Shown: positions 1 through 12,179, counted from the first letter of the stretch. The stretch is 60,000 nt of DNA from Symbiodinium natans (GCA_905221605.1 CAJNDS010000069.1:740001-800000); one strand, 5' to 3'. Notes: generated by a model not told the origin, from the letters alone. Translations and numbers: made by a program.

Positions 1-469
1 GAGCTTGGGGTTTGTTAGGAATATACTGAACTTGAAGCCCTACATTGTTTAGGGTCTTGGGATTAGGGTTTAGGGTGTAGTGGTGAACCCTAGGCCCGGA
101 AGCAATACATCCCCTGAACCCCCGAAGAACGATGAACCCTAAACCCTAAACCCTAAACCCTAAGCCTTCTACAGCAGCACATCCAACCCTGCAGCTTCTC
201 GCTCGTTCTAAACCCCAAAACCCTAAGCCGATAACCCTAAACCCTAAACCTTACACACACGAAAAAAACAAGAAAACACAAAAAAACAACCAAAACCCCA
301 AAACCCTACAACCCAAAACCCTGAAACCCTAAAACCCTCAACCCCAAACCCTAAAACTCTAAAATTCTAAGCCCCCCAAAAACCCTGAAATCCTAAAACC
401 CTAAACCCCAAAACCCTAAGACCCTAAAATCCTACAACCCTAAACCCGGTCCCGACAAGCATTTGGTTC

Positions 470-534
470 TAGGGGTTACGGGTGGATCGGCCTCGACGCT
501 TCTGCTGAAACCGCTCGACATCTCGCTGGTAGTC
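470..534 (-). CDS. Candidate exon, basic helix
   Basis: After CACAG|G the minus strand reads DYQRDVERFQQKRRGRSTRN, a basic, helix-like segment, ending at TAG beside telomere-like repeat. A GC donor lies after GRR-coding bases. No other frame on this island is as protein-like. Confidence 0.35.
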
Positions 535-1165
535 CTGTGAGGTTTAGGCTTGAAAGGTTTAGGGCTTAGGGTGTAGGGGTTTAAAGCATACACCCGTGCA
601 GAGTTTCCAAGCACCATGCTCTGTACATTACACGCCATACCCCAACCCCACAGCCCCAAGTCTCTCAGCTTCAACCCTCGCGAGATTCTTTTCGGAAAAG
701 TTTGGGGTTCAGGCTTCGAGCTTAAACAATTCGGCAGCTTATGGTGGTCCAGCTTTTGCTTTTGCTTCTGAAGGCTCGGGGAAGCGCTTCAAGGCTTTCG
801 CGCTTAGGACGTTGCAACGCAGGCGGCGGTCAGGGTTCAGGCTTCAGGGCGAGCGCCGGCTCCGGGACCGTGTTCGGCTTGTTGCACGCTAGAAGTCGCA
901 AGCTGCGTCAAGGGGTCAAAAGATTTCTTTCACTTGCCGGCTTCCAGGTCCGCGCCAGCAACGCAGTAAAACCCAAGCAGTCTAGAGGCTTAGGAGGCAA
1001 GATCTTCAAGATATCTTCAAGGTAATGAGGCACATGGACCCTCAGGGTTAAGGTGCACGATGCAGGAATCCGGAGTTGGAGGTTGCGAGGGGCAGCGCAC
1101 ATTCACGCTGAGCCCTGGCTGGCGGCTCCTTCCGGCCCTAAACCCTAAAGCCTAAACTAGACCCA

Positions 1166-1275
1166 AGAGTAACCTAGCAATAAAAAGGGCACCCTTTTTG
1201 GCTGTACAGATCCTTATGAGGGAACCTAAACCCTAAAAAAAGGGAATAAGGGTCCATTCTGGGTCCTAGTAGACC
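1166..1275 (+). repeat. Dispersed GGGAATAAGGG family, copy 1
   Basis: Ordered blocks AAAAAGGGCACCCTTTTTGG, GAGGGAACC, AAAGGGAATAAGGG and CTGGGTCCTAG. The same order recurs at 9690-9785, 27004-27115 and 55398-55478, and partly at 15216-15305, all on the plus strand. Confidence 0.6.
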
Positions 1276-1279
1276 TCAG

Positions 1280-2250
1280 ACCCTAAACCCTAAAGCGCAG
1301 ATCTTGAGTCGATACTTACAGGGTGTAGATCGCAGACCGTGCGCTGAACTGCGTATTGCAGATTGATGTGAATGCGTGTCGTAAGCGTCCGAAATGATTG
1401 GCCAAACGGAATAGATTCTCATTTCAAGTCAGTGGTGCTTTTCGATAGGAAATTCCGGAAGTGGGGGTCCTAGAAAGTCTTTTCAGGGGCCATGTAGGGG
1501 ACATAGGCAAATGTTTTCCGAATTTCGTGCTCAGAAGTAGGCAGTCAACTGCAGTGCTCCTGCACAGACTGTGGAAAGTATCCCACCGTCTCTGTCTTTA
1601 CATGGGTGTTTCCGAAAAATAGGTGGACCCTTTCCAGGTTCCTTTGTCATAGCACATTTTGGGGTATGTTAGGGAGAGACCCCTTTAAGGGAAACGCTAT
1701 GTCTCAAGTCACGAGCCCTAAGCCCCAAACCCCGAAGCCTTAAGAGAAGTTTGTGTCCTGAAGCCTCAACGCCAAAATAAAACCCAAGCGGCTTAACCTC
1801 AACACCTTGTGGTGCATCATACCAAGCTAGCAATCGGCAAATCCTGAAATCCATGTGATCTTGATATTTAACGCTCTCGAGATCTAGGAGATTTGAGCAT
1901 GCACGTCAGATCACACAGAGATTGGAAGATGGGACGCTGCTGCGCGTGATTTTGGCATTTACAATAGCACGAGTTGACAGAGAATACCAGGATGCGTTCG
2001 GTAAGTAATATCGTCTCCTTAATCACTATCCACATTGTCTGCGCCAACAACCCACATGGACATGATTCTGCCAGCAGGAGACTGGTCCGTGGACGAACTT
2101 CGTCTAGCAAAAGCAGTTTAAGGGTCAACCCTGAACTCTACAGCAGTACAGAGCCTACATCAAAAGATGTTGGAAGCTTGCTCGACATTCGATGGGTCTT
2201 ACATTCAAATGGGCCAAGTGATGAGAGCAACAAAGGCCGATTTTGCGAGC
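1280..2250. other. Long island without recognised gene
   Basis: About 1 kb with few telomere-like units. It contains short open frames on both strands, the longest at 1974-2261 plus and 1868-2128 minus, none with a recognisable motif. It could hold exons or an unrelated insertion. Confidence 0.3.
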
Positions 2251-3415
2251 CTAACCCCTAAACTCTAAACCCAAGACCCGAAACCCTGAACCCCAAACCC
2301 TAAGCTTCCATAAGGGGGCTGTTCAACATGGTGGTCTCCTTGGGCTTCCTATTGTCACAATTCCAATACTTTGGGTGTCCAACAAGGGATCATAGTTTAG
2401 AACGCGGTTCATGTGCCGATCCACCCCGTTTGTGGAAGAAGCACCGTTGACCGTGGTTTCGGGTTTGGGGTTTAGGGCAGAAGGCCTAAACCCAAAAACA
2501 GAAGCCCAAACCCTCAACCCACCCCCTCAAAAAGCCCTAAGCCCAAAATCTAAGCACAATCTGCCAAAAACTATGAGACCCATACCCAACAGCCCCAAGC
2601 CCTTAAATGGGGTTTTGGGGTTTGGGTTTTGCGCCCTAAGCTCTAAGCCCTAAAGCCCTGAAGCCTGAACACTCAACCCTAAACCATAAACCCTAAACCC
2701 TAAACCCTAGGCCCTAAACCCTGAACCCAAACCCTAAGACTCTAACCCAAGTTCAACCCCCTATCCTCGTACGCGTCGTCTCTTGTGCCGGGCCGAAGCA
2801 TGCTTGAACCCTGGCAACTGGCAACTGCGAGGGCGTTGCTTTAGGGTTAGGTAGGGGTTCTACATATAACCCTAAACCTCAAACCCTAAACTCGGAAATT
2901 TTTGTTCCATTACTTTTCTGCATGCTGCATCCATAGTTGTACCTATACCTATGTTTATGTATACAAGGCGCTTAGGGCTAAGTAGGGTTCCATAAGAGTC
3001 ATACAACGGGTATCACCTGCCTAGAATAGAATGCAACACCTTGAGTTTCTACTTGGGTGCATTTGGGGGTTTGGGGTTTGGGGCTTAGGGCTTCCGGTGC
3101 AGGGTTTAGTTACGGTTTGGGGGTATAAGGAGGGAACCCTAACCCGGTGGTGCCGACCCTCTTCCATCGGAGCTGAACCGGCACCTCTGACTCCTCGCTC
3201 TGGGTGGCTGCGCTGAACCCCCCTAAAGCCGAAACCCGTAACCCTTTCAAAAGCGCTCGCCTTTCCAGATCCTGCTCCGTCTCACCTTGATCTGATGGCG
3301 ATGGTGACAAAGAAAAATGCCGCCCCGCCGGCTTTTCGGCACAAAAAGCGGGCCCCGACAACCTTCGGGGCCATTCCCATCCCCGTACCTACCGCAATCT
3401 CACTCACTCCTCTGA

Positions 3416-3570
3416 CTTTCTTCTCTTCTCGTCTCTTCTCTTCTCTTCTCTTCTCTTCTCTTCTCTTCTCTTCTCTTCTCTTCTCTTCTCTTCTCTTCTC
3501 TTCTCTTCTCTTCTCTTCTCTTCTCTTCTCTTCTCTTCTCCTCCTCTCCTCTCCTCTCCTCTCCTCTCCT

Positions 3571-3610
<40 letters not shown>

Positions 3611-3641
3611 CCCATCTCTTTCTCTTCCTCTCTTTCTCGCA

Positions 3642-3680
<39 letters not shown>
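3416..3680 (+). repeat. Pyrimidine tract: TTCTC pentamers, CTCCT and TC runs
   Basis: About 25 TTCTC units (3421-3545) pass into CTCCT units and then into TC dinucleotides. Long frames across it are low-complexity artefacts. Confidence 0.95.
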
Positions 3681-3684
<4 letters not shown>

Positions 3685-5922
3685 ATCTGGGGAAGGGGCG
3701 GGGGGGGGCTTGGGGGAATACCCGCGATCAACCTCAAAGCCCCTCCCAACACCTGCAAGTGGTTTAGGATTTAGGGTTGAGGGCTTGGGGCTTGGGATCC
3801 AAATCAAACTCCTCCCCCACGTCAGGAAGCCCGGCACTACTAGCCCAAGTCAACCTCCCTATCCACAGATTGTTTCGGCCATGGTCAGGTGAGTCTGGAT
3901 GCACGTAAACCTAACCCCAAACGCCCTAAACCCAAAACCATGTAAAGTCCTATAAGCCCCTATCCCTTAAAGATAGGGCAGAACCAAAATAGTGGGTAAA
4001 TGGGGCCCAAGCAAGCCCTATCACCCCAAAATGCCCTATAGACCCCTAAGTGGGGCGCCTGTGGGCCAGAGACAGGTTGGCCCGCGAAGCTTCAGCTTGT
4101 GTCTGTGAAAGGGGTTTTGGGTTTAGGGTTGTTAAAGGGCGTGTCTAGGGCTTTGTGGGTCTAGGTTGGTTCCTGTTTTTGTTAAACGGCTTCTAGTGAT
4201 TTTTGTTGTGTGAGTTTTAGCTCTTTGCTTTAATCTGACTTGATTTTGCTTTCAGGGGGGATGTGCACACACACATATGTATATATATAGATATACACAT
4301 ATACATGTTTGGGTCGTTCTCTAACTTGGCCAGGCTCAAGCTTTCAGGGCTTTTCCTGATGCCCAAGTACATCCCTTAACAAGGGCCTGAAGAGTTTAGG
4401 GCCTAGGGTTTGGGGTTAGGTTTTAGCGTTAGGCCTTGACTCAGGCCAAGCAGTGCTTCGTGGGAGGTTCGAGCAGTAGAAGCGGCGGCGGCCATGCAAT
4501 GGAGCCCATGTTCCTCTTTGTGTCAAGGCTTAGGGTTTAGGGTTTAGGCTTTAGGGTGATCCTGCGCCTGAGGAACAGCCGAACAGGGAACACCTTCACC
4601 GTAGAAGCAACACCAAAAGCCTAAGCCAAAAAGACCCGAAACCCCAAATATGCCACGAAACCGGAAACCCTGAACCCCCAATCCGCGAACCCTGAACCCC
4701 CCGCAGTGAAGACACCCTTCCCAAAAACCCAAATAGGAGCCCTGTGCTTGAATCTCTCCTAAACCCAGCACCCCAAACGCCCTAAACCCCCACATAAAGC
4801 CCCCAAACCCGATACAAACCCTAAACCCCGTAAACCCTGAACCCCAGCCCCTAAGCCATAAGCAACCTAACCCCCAAACACCCTAAGCGCCACACTACGA
4901 GCCTCAACCCCAAACACCATAACAAAACCCCTAACCCCTAAACCCTAAACACTCAACCCTAAACCCTAGACCCTAAACCCTGAACCCTGAACCCTAAACC
5001 CCAATCTCAAACAAAGGAGCGCACTTCTCAACCAGTTGCCAGGTCGCGGAGCCGGGGCTCTCCACGCCTAAGGGATCGAGGCTGGGGGGGGTTTCGGGTT
5101 TAGGGTTTCGGGTTTCGGGCTGTTTTCTTGTTTATGGACTCTATGGGGTTCATGTGGTGTTGGGCTAAATGTCGGGCTACGGGCTGCTGCTTCGGAATCT
5201 GTAGGTTTTCGGGGTTTTAGATTGGGGTTTCTAGTTTGGGGCTTTGATCTAGGGCATTGGGGCTGAAGGGCTGCACCCCAAGACCCTAAGCCGGGTTGCG
5301 GGCTTTGGTTAGAGGGTTTGGGGGTTTCGGGGGGCACTTCATGGCTTGGGGCTTTCGGGGCTTTGGGCTGGGGGCCTAAGCCGTAAGACCTTAAAATCCA
5401 GACCCTGCAACGTGGCTTCTTTTAGCACTTTCTGTGGGAGATCACAGAAAAATGCATGGACCCTGAACCCTGAACCCTGAACCCTACATCCTATAGACAA
5501 AACTAGCCCTGGGAGTTTCCGGTTCTAGGTCTCCCCTGCCTTCATCTCCCCCCGTTTTCCCCTCCAAACTCAAGCCTGTGCTGGAGAACTTAGGTTTAGG
5601 GTTCAGGGGTTTAGGGCTTTGGGATTTAGGGTTTAAGCGTTCCTGGGAAGCCGGCGCAGCTCGCACTTGAGGCTCTGGTAGAGCCTCAGGGGTTTATAAA
5701 GACGAACGGCTTGAACAGGGCTTCAACTTGGGGGGGGCGCCCCAGGGGTGAAAGGGCTCTTTTTTCAAGGGTGCCATTGCGCCAGGTGCCAGAACCAAGA
5801 AGATCAGGCTTGAAAAGGGATTTAGCCCTAAACCCGAAAGAAGGGGGGGGGCGGGGGTTTCAATTGCGATTTATCGGCTTGCAGTTAGGAACTTAGTTTG
5901 GGTAGCACGATAGTAAATGGTG

Positions 5923-5953
<31 letters not shown>

Positions 5954-6813
5954 TTTTTGTATATATACACTTGAAACCCTAAACCCTTAGTAAATTATGG
6001 TCGCTTTATTACCGCTCCTGACTGACCAAGCAGGGTCTGTCACTTTAGAGGTCCGAGCGGTTGAAGCTTGAGTGCTAAATTAGTGCATTGTGGCTGCGCT
6101 GCGCGAACTGTGCCCTAAACCCTAAGCCCCAAGCGCTAAGCCCTGAGCCCTAAGCCCTAAGCCCGAAGCCCTAAGCCCTAAGCCCGAAGCCCTAAACCCT
6201 AAACCCTGAACTGACTTAGATAATTTGGGCTCATTGGGTTTACAGTTTTTGCTGTGCTTGTTGGGGTACGGTAGTCCCAGGAATACTTGGGGCTGAGGGT
6301 TGAGTGCCAAAGCCTGAACCCTAGACCTTCAACCCCCAGACAAGCCCCATAGAAACCCCAAAAATCTCATAATTACTCCCCAAAGACCCCACATAAACCC
6401 CCCACATAAAACCCCATATCAACCGCATGGACGCGATAAACGCCAGAAATTCCCTACACCCAAGACCTCCGCGCCCACAAACCTAAACCCTAAACCCTAA
6501 ACCCTAAATCCTGAACCCTAAACCCTAAATCCTAAAACTGCCAACAAGCAACTGCTGAAGCTTCTCGGTGGAGAGCCCCGCACCTCTGGGATGTCTTGGG
6601 GGCCCTTCATTCTGGGGTACCCTAAACCCTAAACCCTAAACCCTAAACCCTAAACCCTAAACCCTAAACCCTGGGGTTGCTTCTTGGGGTTTAGGGCTTA
6701 GGGCCGAGGGTTTCGGGCGTTTGGGGCAGCAGAGCTACGCTGCGCCTCAACATAAAAAGGAAGTCGAAAAGTGTGGGTTGACACGGGGTTTATCTGGGGT
6801 TTATAAGGGGTTT

Positions 6814-7078
6814 TGGGTTTAGGGTTCAGGGTTTATAGGGTATAGGGTTTAGGGTTTAGGGTTCAGGGTTTAGGGTTAAGGGGTTTAGGGTTTAGGGTTT
6901 AGGGTTTAGGGTTTAGGGTTTAGGGTTTAGGGTTTAGGGTTTAGGGTGGAGGGTTTAGGGTTTAGGGTTTAGGGTTTAGGGTTTAGGGTTTAGGGTTTAG
7001 GGTTTAGGGTTTAGGGTTTAGGGTTTAGGGTTTAGGGTTTAGGGTTTAGGGTTTAGGGTTTAGGGTTTAGGGTTTAGG
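6814..7078 (+). repeat. Main TTTAGGG array
   Basis: About 35 near-perfect TTTAGGG units with a few variants (GGGTTCAGGG, GGGTGGAGGG). It is the longest canonical telomere-type array here and is internal, followed by non-repetitive sequence. A shorter CCCTAAA array at 6619-6672 lies just to its left in the opposite sense. Confidence 0.95.
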
Positions 7079-7204
7079 GGGCTTATATAGGGTTTATACA
7101 GGGTTTGTAAGGGTTTAAACCCCGCAAAGACCAGCACAAAACCCAAAATGACAAGAATATTTGAAGCCCCAAAGCCCAAAACCCCAAACCCTAGTAGCGG
7201 TAGC

Positions 7205-7256
7205 CTTGTTGGGCAGGGTCTTCCGCCAGCAGCACCCGCCACTGCGAATGCGCAGC
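7205..7256 (-). CDS. Candidate exon, unknown protein
   Basis: The minus strand reads AAHSQWRVLLAEDPAQQ between an AG|G acceptor and a GC donor, with open frame on both sides (FHE before, GYRY and TAG after). It is flanked by CCCTAAA-type repeat on the left and TTTAGGG on the right, the usual setting of islands here. A second minus frame is also open. Confidence 0.33.
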
Positions 7257-7469
7257 CTCGTGGAACTTCGAGTTTAGGGTTTAGGGGTTTAGGGTTTAGG
7301 GTTTCGGGTTTCGGGTTTAGGGTCACGTGTTGCTTCATGGGCTTTCAAGGAGCCGAACACCCTTCCCCAACAAAAGAAAAAGATAATATGAGTACTACTG
7401 GGGTGCTATGTAGCCCCCTCCCGCCAAACCCCAAACCCTGAACACCCAAATGGGTTTTGGCTTGAAGGG

Positions 7470-7523
7470 CTTAGGAGGCAGCAGGTTTTGGGAGCCCCTG
7501 GGGCTTCGCATATACGACACCTG
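7470..7523 (-). CDS. Candidate exon, unknown protein
   Basis: After AACAG|G the minus strand reads VSYMRSPRGSQNLLPPK before CCCTAAG-type repeats. The acceptor fits the AG|G rule. It may belong to the same gene as the exons at 7.2 and 8.0-8.5 kb. Confidence 0.28.
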
Positions 7524-7738
7524 TTTAGGAGCCAAACGGCCAGGGTTTTGTAGGGGTTTAGGGTCTAGGGTCCAGGGTTTAGGGGCTAGGGTTTAGGATT
7601 GATGGGGCTTAGGCATTAGAGAGTTTATGGTTGGGGGTTTTGCGGTGTAGGGGGTTCGGGCTTCGGGTCTACGGCGAATAGGATGTAGGGTTCCGGATGG
7701 ACTCTGCGGGTTGAATATATCATAAGAAGCCAAGTGGG

Positions 7739-7865
7739 TGGAAGAGAGGGTGGAGGGCGTAAGGGCTCCATATTCCCTAGGTAAGCGCTTCAGAATCCCA
7801 ATTAAGCCTTCATAACCACTACCGAGGGAATATGGGTCCCTAACACTCCCCTCCCTTCCACTCTC
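7739..7865. mobile_element. MITE-like element with 40-bp terminal inverted repeats
   Basis: The left end (7739-7778, ending CTCCATATTCCCT) matches the reverse complement of the right end (7824-7865, starting AGGGAATATGGG) over about 40 bp at roughly 80%. The 45-bp centre is unique and no frame is present. Confidence 0.6.
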
Positions 7866-7959
7866 TGGGTTATTAATCCCTAAACCCTGAACCCAACCCT
7901 GAAGAATCCTGGGCTGACCCCTTGGTTCCTTGTGAATCTAGCGGTGCCTGAGGAGCTAA

Positions 7960-8013
7960 GGTTCGGGTGCCCAGGCCTCGATGTCCGACAGCATCGTCAC
8001 CACCCGCAACCTC
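7960..8013 (-). CDS. Candidate exon downstream of the leader-marked exons
   Basis: After GCGAG|G the minus strand is open in two frames. One reads LRVVTMLSDIEAWAPEP and stops; the other reads VAGGDDAVGHRGLGTRTLAP and stays open past 7900. The second is in phase with the 8275-8506 exons. Strand is supported by position only. Confidence 0.28.
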
Positions 8014-8060
8014 GCGAAACGTGGGAGGGGGGGGGTGGGGCCTCAACCCGAAACCCTAGA

Positions 8061-8177
8061 CCCTAAAGCCTAAAGCCTAAATCCTAAAGCCTAAAGCCTA
8101 AAGCCTAAAGCCTAAAACCTAAAGCCTAAAGCCTAAAGCCTAAAGCCTAAAGCCTAAAGCCTAAAGCCTAAAGCCTA
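8061..8177 (+). repeat. CCTAAAG heptamer array
   Basis: About 16 tandem CCTAAAG units, a one-base variant of the telomere heptamer amplified separately, with one ATCCTAAAG and one CCTAAAA copy. Confidence 0.92.
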
Positions 8178-8274
8178 ACCCCATCAACCCTCAACCCTCA
8201 AACCTCAACCCACGACCCTCAACCCTCAACCCTAAAACCGAAACCCTAAACCCTAAACCCTAACCCTAAGCCCT

Positions 8275-8506
8275 GCGGGCATTTTTGGACATAGGGTTTG
8301 GTTTTGTTGGTCATCGTACAATCCTTTGAGCTTAGGGCGCCACTTGAAACCCCAACCCTTGCACATCATGGGCTTCTGGAGACCGGAATAGAAGGGCAAA
8401 AAAGACCGCAAACCAAAAACCACTGAACCCTAAACCCTACACCCTAAACCTTAATGTATGGAACCCATCGCATGTGGGCCACCCACCTCCGCTGAAATAG
8501 CTCCAT
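8275..8506 (-). CDS. Candidate first exons of a spliced-leader-marked gene
   Basis: ATG 8506 opens MELFQRRWVAHMRWVPYIK, which runs to a GT at 8449 where TTTAGGG repeats begin. A second island resumes near 8375 (acceptor CTCCAG) or at an AG|G inside it. It stays open through GWGFKWRPKLKGLYDDQQNQ and TLCPKMP to a GC donor beside more repeats. Both join in phase 0. The relic leader at 8561-8575 lies upstream on the same strand. If correct, the introns entered after the gene passed through mRNA. No family was recognised, and the downstream exons are uncertain. Confidence 0.42.
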
Positions 8507-8560
8507 GGTGGTGATGGCCGCCTGACCGACAGCGGAAACCGGAACACGGAACTCTTAAAC

Positions 8561-8575
8561 CTTGAGCCAAAATGG
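8561..8575 (-). other. Relic of the dinoflagellate spliced leader
   Basis: The minus strand reads CCATTTTGGCTCAAG, a perfect match to the last 15 bases of the dinoflagellate spliced leader. The missing part ends in TAG, so this is the form expected when a reinserted mRNA copy keeps the leader after a newer trans-splice inside it. A 54-nt leader-like stretch and an ATG in good context (CACCACCATGG) follow at 8506. This is the clearest lineage marker in the window. Confidence 0.7.
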
Positions 8576-9689
8576 GAGTTTGTTTAGATTTAGGAATTAT
8601 CTTAAGAAGTACCCCTATGGGATTTACCCAAATCTACCCTAGGCCCACAGGGCCTAAACTACGCCCTTAACGGACTGCCTCAGCCGCATACCCAAAGTCC
8701 TTCAAACCCTTCAAACCCCAAAAAAACCCTTAATCTCCAAGAGGTTTTGGAAGCGCGAAGGGCTTAGGGCTCAGGGTTTAGGGCTTGGGGCTTGGAGCTT
8801 AGAGCTGAGGGTTCGGTCTTACCTGGGTCTACCTGCTGTTGTATCGGCGAGACCTTCTTATTGTATTTGCTGCAAAGCTGTCTGTTAACTCACCTCTGAG
8901 TCTGCCCGAAATCAACAGAATTCCAGAGAGTTTGGGTGCCTTGTCTTCTGAGTCGAGCAAGGGGATAACCTGACGAGCTTGACGGGTTTGGGGTTTGAGG
9001 TTTGGGGTTTGGTCCAGGCCAGGTGGGGTGGTTCAAGAGACGCGTATTCCTGCTACCTTATACATACGACCCCGCAATGTACGTAATGTATGCAAATATA
9101 CCTAAATACATATATACATACATGTATACATAGAATTCAGTTGTCCAAAATAGGCCCTGTGGACTTGGACTGAGTACCCAAAAAATGCTGGAGGTTAGGG
9201 TTTAGGGCTTAGGGCTTAGGGCATAAGGTTTAGGGTTTAGGTTGCCTTAGGTTTTATAGGGTTAAGGGCTTCTGCAGCGGGTGCCCGCCTCGTAGAAAGA
9301 GCGGCTCCTTGGCCAAGGCTTACGGGAGCTCAAGAGGGCCCCTCCCTGAAGTGATTAGGGTTTAGGGTTTAGGGTTTAGGGTTTAGGGTTTAAGGTTTAG
9401 GGTTTAGAGGGCGAAAAAGTGACCCTAAACCCGAAGCCCTATGCCCCAAATCCTAAACCCGAAACCCTAAGCCCAAAGTTCTAGACCCTAAAGCCCTAAA
9501 CCCCAAGACCGTGTCTAAACCCTACACCTGCGGGCACATGGCCCTTCTGCTTGTAGGTTCTGAGGGAAATTGAATACTTGAATATAACACCCTTCTGAAA
9601 GTATGTTGGGCTCCCAGCCCGAGTTACAGCCCTCAACCTTTCACCCTAAACCCCCAAAACTCCGCAAGCCCGAAACTCAACCCAAAAGC

Positions 9690-9785
9690 AACCTGGGAAT
9701 ACAAAGGGTGCCTTTTTGGGCTATAAAGGGGCTTACACGGGAACCGAAACCCCAAGAAAGGGAATCAGGACCTTCTCTGGGTACT
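9690..9785 (+). repeat. Dispersed GGGAATAAGGG family, copy 2
   Basis: Contains AAAGGGTGCCTTTTTGGGCT, CGGGAACC, AAAGGGAATCAGG and CTGGGTACTG in the same order as copy 1. Confidence 0.6.
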
Positions 9786-10932
9786 GATGCTCTCCTCCAC
9801 TCCCTTTTGAGCTCCAGTACCAGCAAGCTTGCACTTAGTGGGATCTTCAGGGCTTTGCGGAGTTCGTTTTGTCCCTAGGACTGCAAGACCGGCTTCACAT
9901 GGAAGATTATTCCAACAAGAGGGTTTACGCGGGCTAGGGTTCATTGTTGACGGCTTAAGTTTAGGGTTAGGGCTTAGGGTTTAGGGTTTAGGGTCTAGGG
10001 TTTAGGGCTCAGGGTTAAGGGTTTAGGGTTTAGGTTTAGGGGTGTCCTGTCCAAAGGGGGATTCTCGTACATGTGGGAATATAGACTAGGTTGGCCATTG
10101 GGACATGCTGTACTTGCCCTTATTGGGTTTAAGAGGATCAGATGTTTTAGGGTTTAAGGTTCAGGGTTTATGGTTTAGGGCTCAGGGTTTAGGAATGTCT
10201 TTCAAAGGGTTGAAAAAGGCTTCCTTTTACTCCTAACACGGCCGTTATACACCCTCAGTGTACTTTTAAACAGGGCCCCCAAACCCAAGGGTGCAACCTT
10301 AGGGTCCCATGAGTCTTGGCAAAGTTTAGAAGGGAAGCAAAGCCCTATAACAGGGAATACGGGTGGTGCCATACCCTGGCGTCCCAAACCCTAAACCCTA
10401 AACCCTAAACCCTAAACCCCAAACCCTAAACGACCAAAAAGGGAATAAATGGGAGAGTCCACCCATCGCTGCAAAAACATCTTGTAGTGTCCAGGTCCGT
10501 CTGGCCCCTTCATCGTCACCAAAACTTCGATGCGTGTTGCCGCGCATTGCTTCTCCGCGGGATTTCATGGCCTTCAGTGTGTCCAACCTGCCATTGCTTG
10601 CTCCGAAGGGCCAGAAAATATGTTCTGGACGGCAGACTCGTGATCCAGTCTTCCCACGGCTGAGGCCAAGAGTGGATTCCGCAGAAGTTTCTGGCAGTCA
10701 CACCCCCTGAATATAGGGGTCGGAATACTTACTCCCAGTATTCCCTTTTAATATTGATACTATAACAACCCCCCAACACCCTGCTCCAGTTATTCAGGCC
10801 CCTATACTAAACCCTAGGGCCAGTCGTTCGGGGTGTTGATTGCAGGCTCCTAGTCCTTAAGCCATGAAGCCCCTAAACCCTAAAACCCAAAACCCAAAAC
10901 CCTAAACCCTAAACCCTAAACCATAAACCCCG

Positions 10933-11012
10933 AAGAAGCCGCACAAGGGCATCAGGTCTCAGGCAGCGCTTCCAGTACCTCCGGCTTCGGCGACTTCCTG
11001 AAGTGTGGCTTT
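10933..11012 (+). CDS. Candidate exon, strand unresolved
   Basis: The plus strand reads EEAAQGHQVSGSASSTSGFG and DFLKCG up to a GC donor beside the TTAGGGC array. The minus strand has a strong acceptor (CACTTCAG|G) followed by KSPKPEVLEALPET. Both are protein-like. Confidence 0.27.
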
Positions 11013-11304
11013 TAGGGCTTAGGGCTTCGGGCTCAGGGCTTAGGGCTTCGGGCTTAGGGCTCAGGGCTTAGGGCTTAGGGCTTAGGGCTTAGGGCTCAGG
11101 GCTTAGGGCTTAGGGCTTCGGGCTCAGGGCTCAGGGCTTCGGGCTTCGGGCTCAGGGCTTAGGGCTCAGGGCTTAGGGCTCAGGGCTTAGGGCTCAGGGC
11201 TTAGGGCTCAGGGCTTAGGGCTTAGGGCTCAGGGCTTAGGGCTCAGGGCTTAGGGCTTAGGGCTTAGGGCTTAGGGCTTAGGGCTTAGGGCTTAGGGCTT
11301 AGGG
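11012..11304 (+). repeat. TTAGGGC heptamer array
   Basis: About 42 units of TTAGGGC with interspersed TCAGGGC and TTCGGGC variants in an irregular order. It is the longest variant array in the window. Confidence 0.93.
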
Positions 11305-11358
11305 AACATGACGTTGCAAATCCAGTCGGGGGGCTGCGTGTTGTGGACTTGGAGTTTA
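11303..11358 (-). CDS. Candidate exon at the edge of the TTAGGGC array
   Basis: The minus strand reads HNTQPPDWICNVMFPK after CTCCAAG and runs into the long TTAGGGC array. The plus strand also has a short ATG frame here, so strand is not certain. Confidence 0.28.
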
Positions 11359-12179
11359 GGGTTTGGATCACAGTCCAAACCAGCGCGGAGAAGAACCAGT
11401 TCCCAACCCGTTTATTATGTTTTCCTTGTTTTTCTTTTTGGGGGGGGGGGAAGGGGGTTGGGCTGTGGGTTCAGGGTTTGGGGTTTAGGGTTTGGGGTTT
11501 AGTAGAGTTCCGGGTTTGGCAGATTAAAGGCTTCCCAACAGACAAGTGGTGCTGAGATCCGGACTTGCCCATTTCGCCCTCAATCGCTTTCAGCCTTGTG
11601 ACCGACCATCCCATCAGTTCGCTGAGTTAAGGGACTCCGAAGGCGGAGTATACGAAGTTCTGTAAGGGATAGTTAGTATTCCCTTATGGCCCCTTTGTAA
11701 ATATACTTTTATGGTTTGGGTTTACGGTTACTAGGATCCCCCGAAAAAGACACCCAGTATGACCCCGCATATTCACTCACCGATACATACCGATACCCTT
11801 GCACCTGATACGGGTGTCCCTCATAACTTGCATGCACTGACTCAAAGATGATCCTTACAGAGGTCCCTTGCAAGTTAAAGACTACAGCCCGCCCAGACGC
11901 CAGTTTGGGTTTAGGGTTAAGGGTTAGGTTTAAGGTTAAGGTTTAGGGGTTTACGGGTTAAGGCTGAGGGCCTGCAGATATCACAACTCAGCTTCTGAGG
12001 CAACTCTAAACCCCGAACCCCCAAGCAGCTCAGCTTTCAAAGCTGGGGGCCATCGGAAAACTACAGCGTGCTTGTCAGCTCTCCCAGGAGTGGGGGGTTT
12101 GGGGTTGAGTTTAGTGTTTGGGGCTTAGGGGCCAGGACTTCGAGTTAGGGGTTTAGGGTTCGCGCTTTAGGTTTTGGGG

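Noticed and set aside
3282-3837. Frames of 145-159 codons rich in Arg-Glu or Ser-Leu
   Set aside because: They run through pentamer and dinucleotide tracts. No domain or varied composition supports coding.
6814-7078. True chromosome end
   Set aside because: The array is internal, with genes and other repeats on both sides. It is an interstitial telomere-like array.
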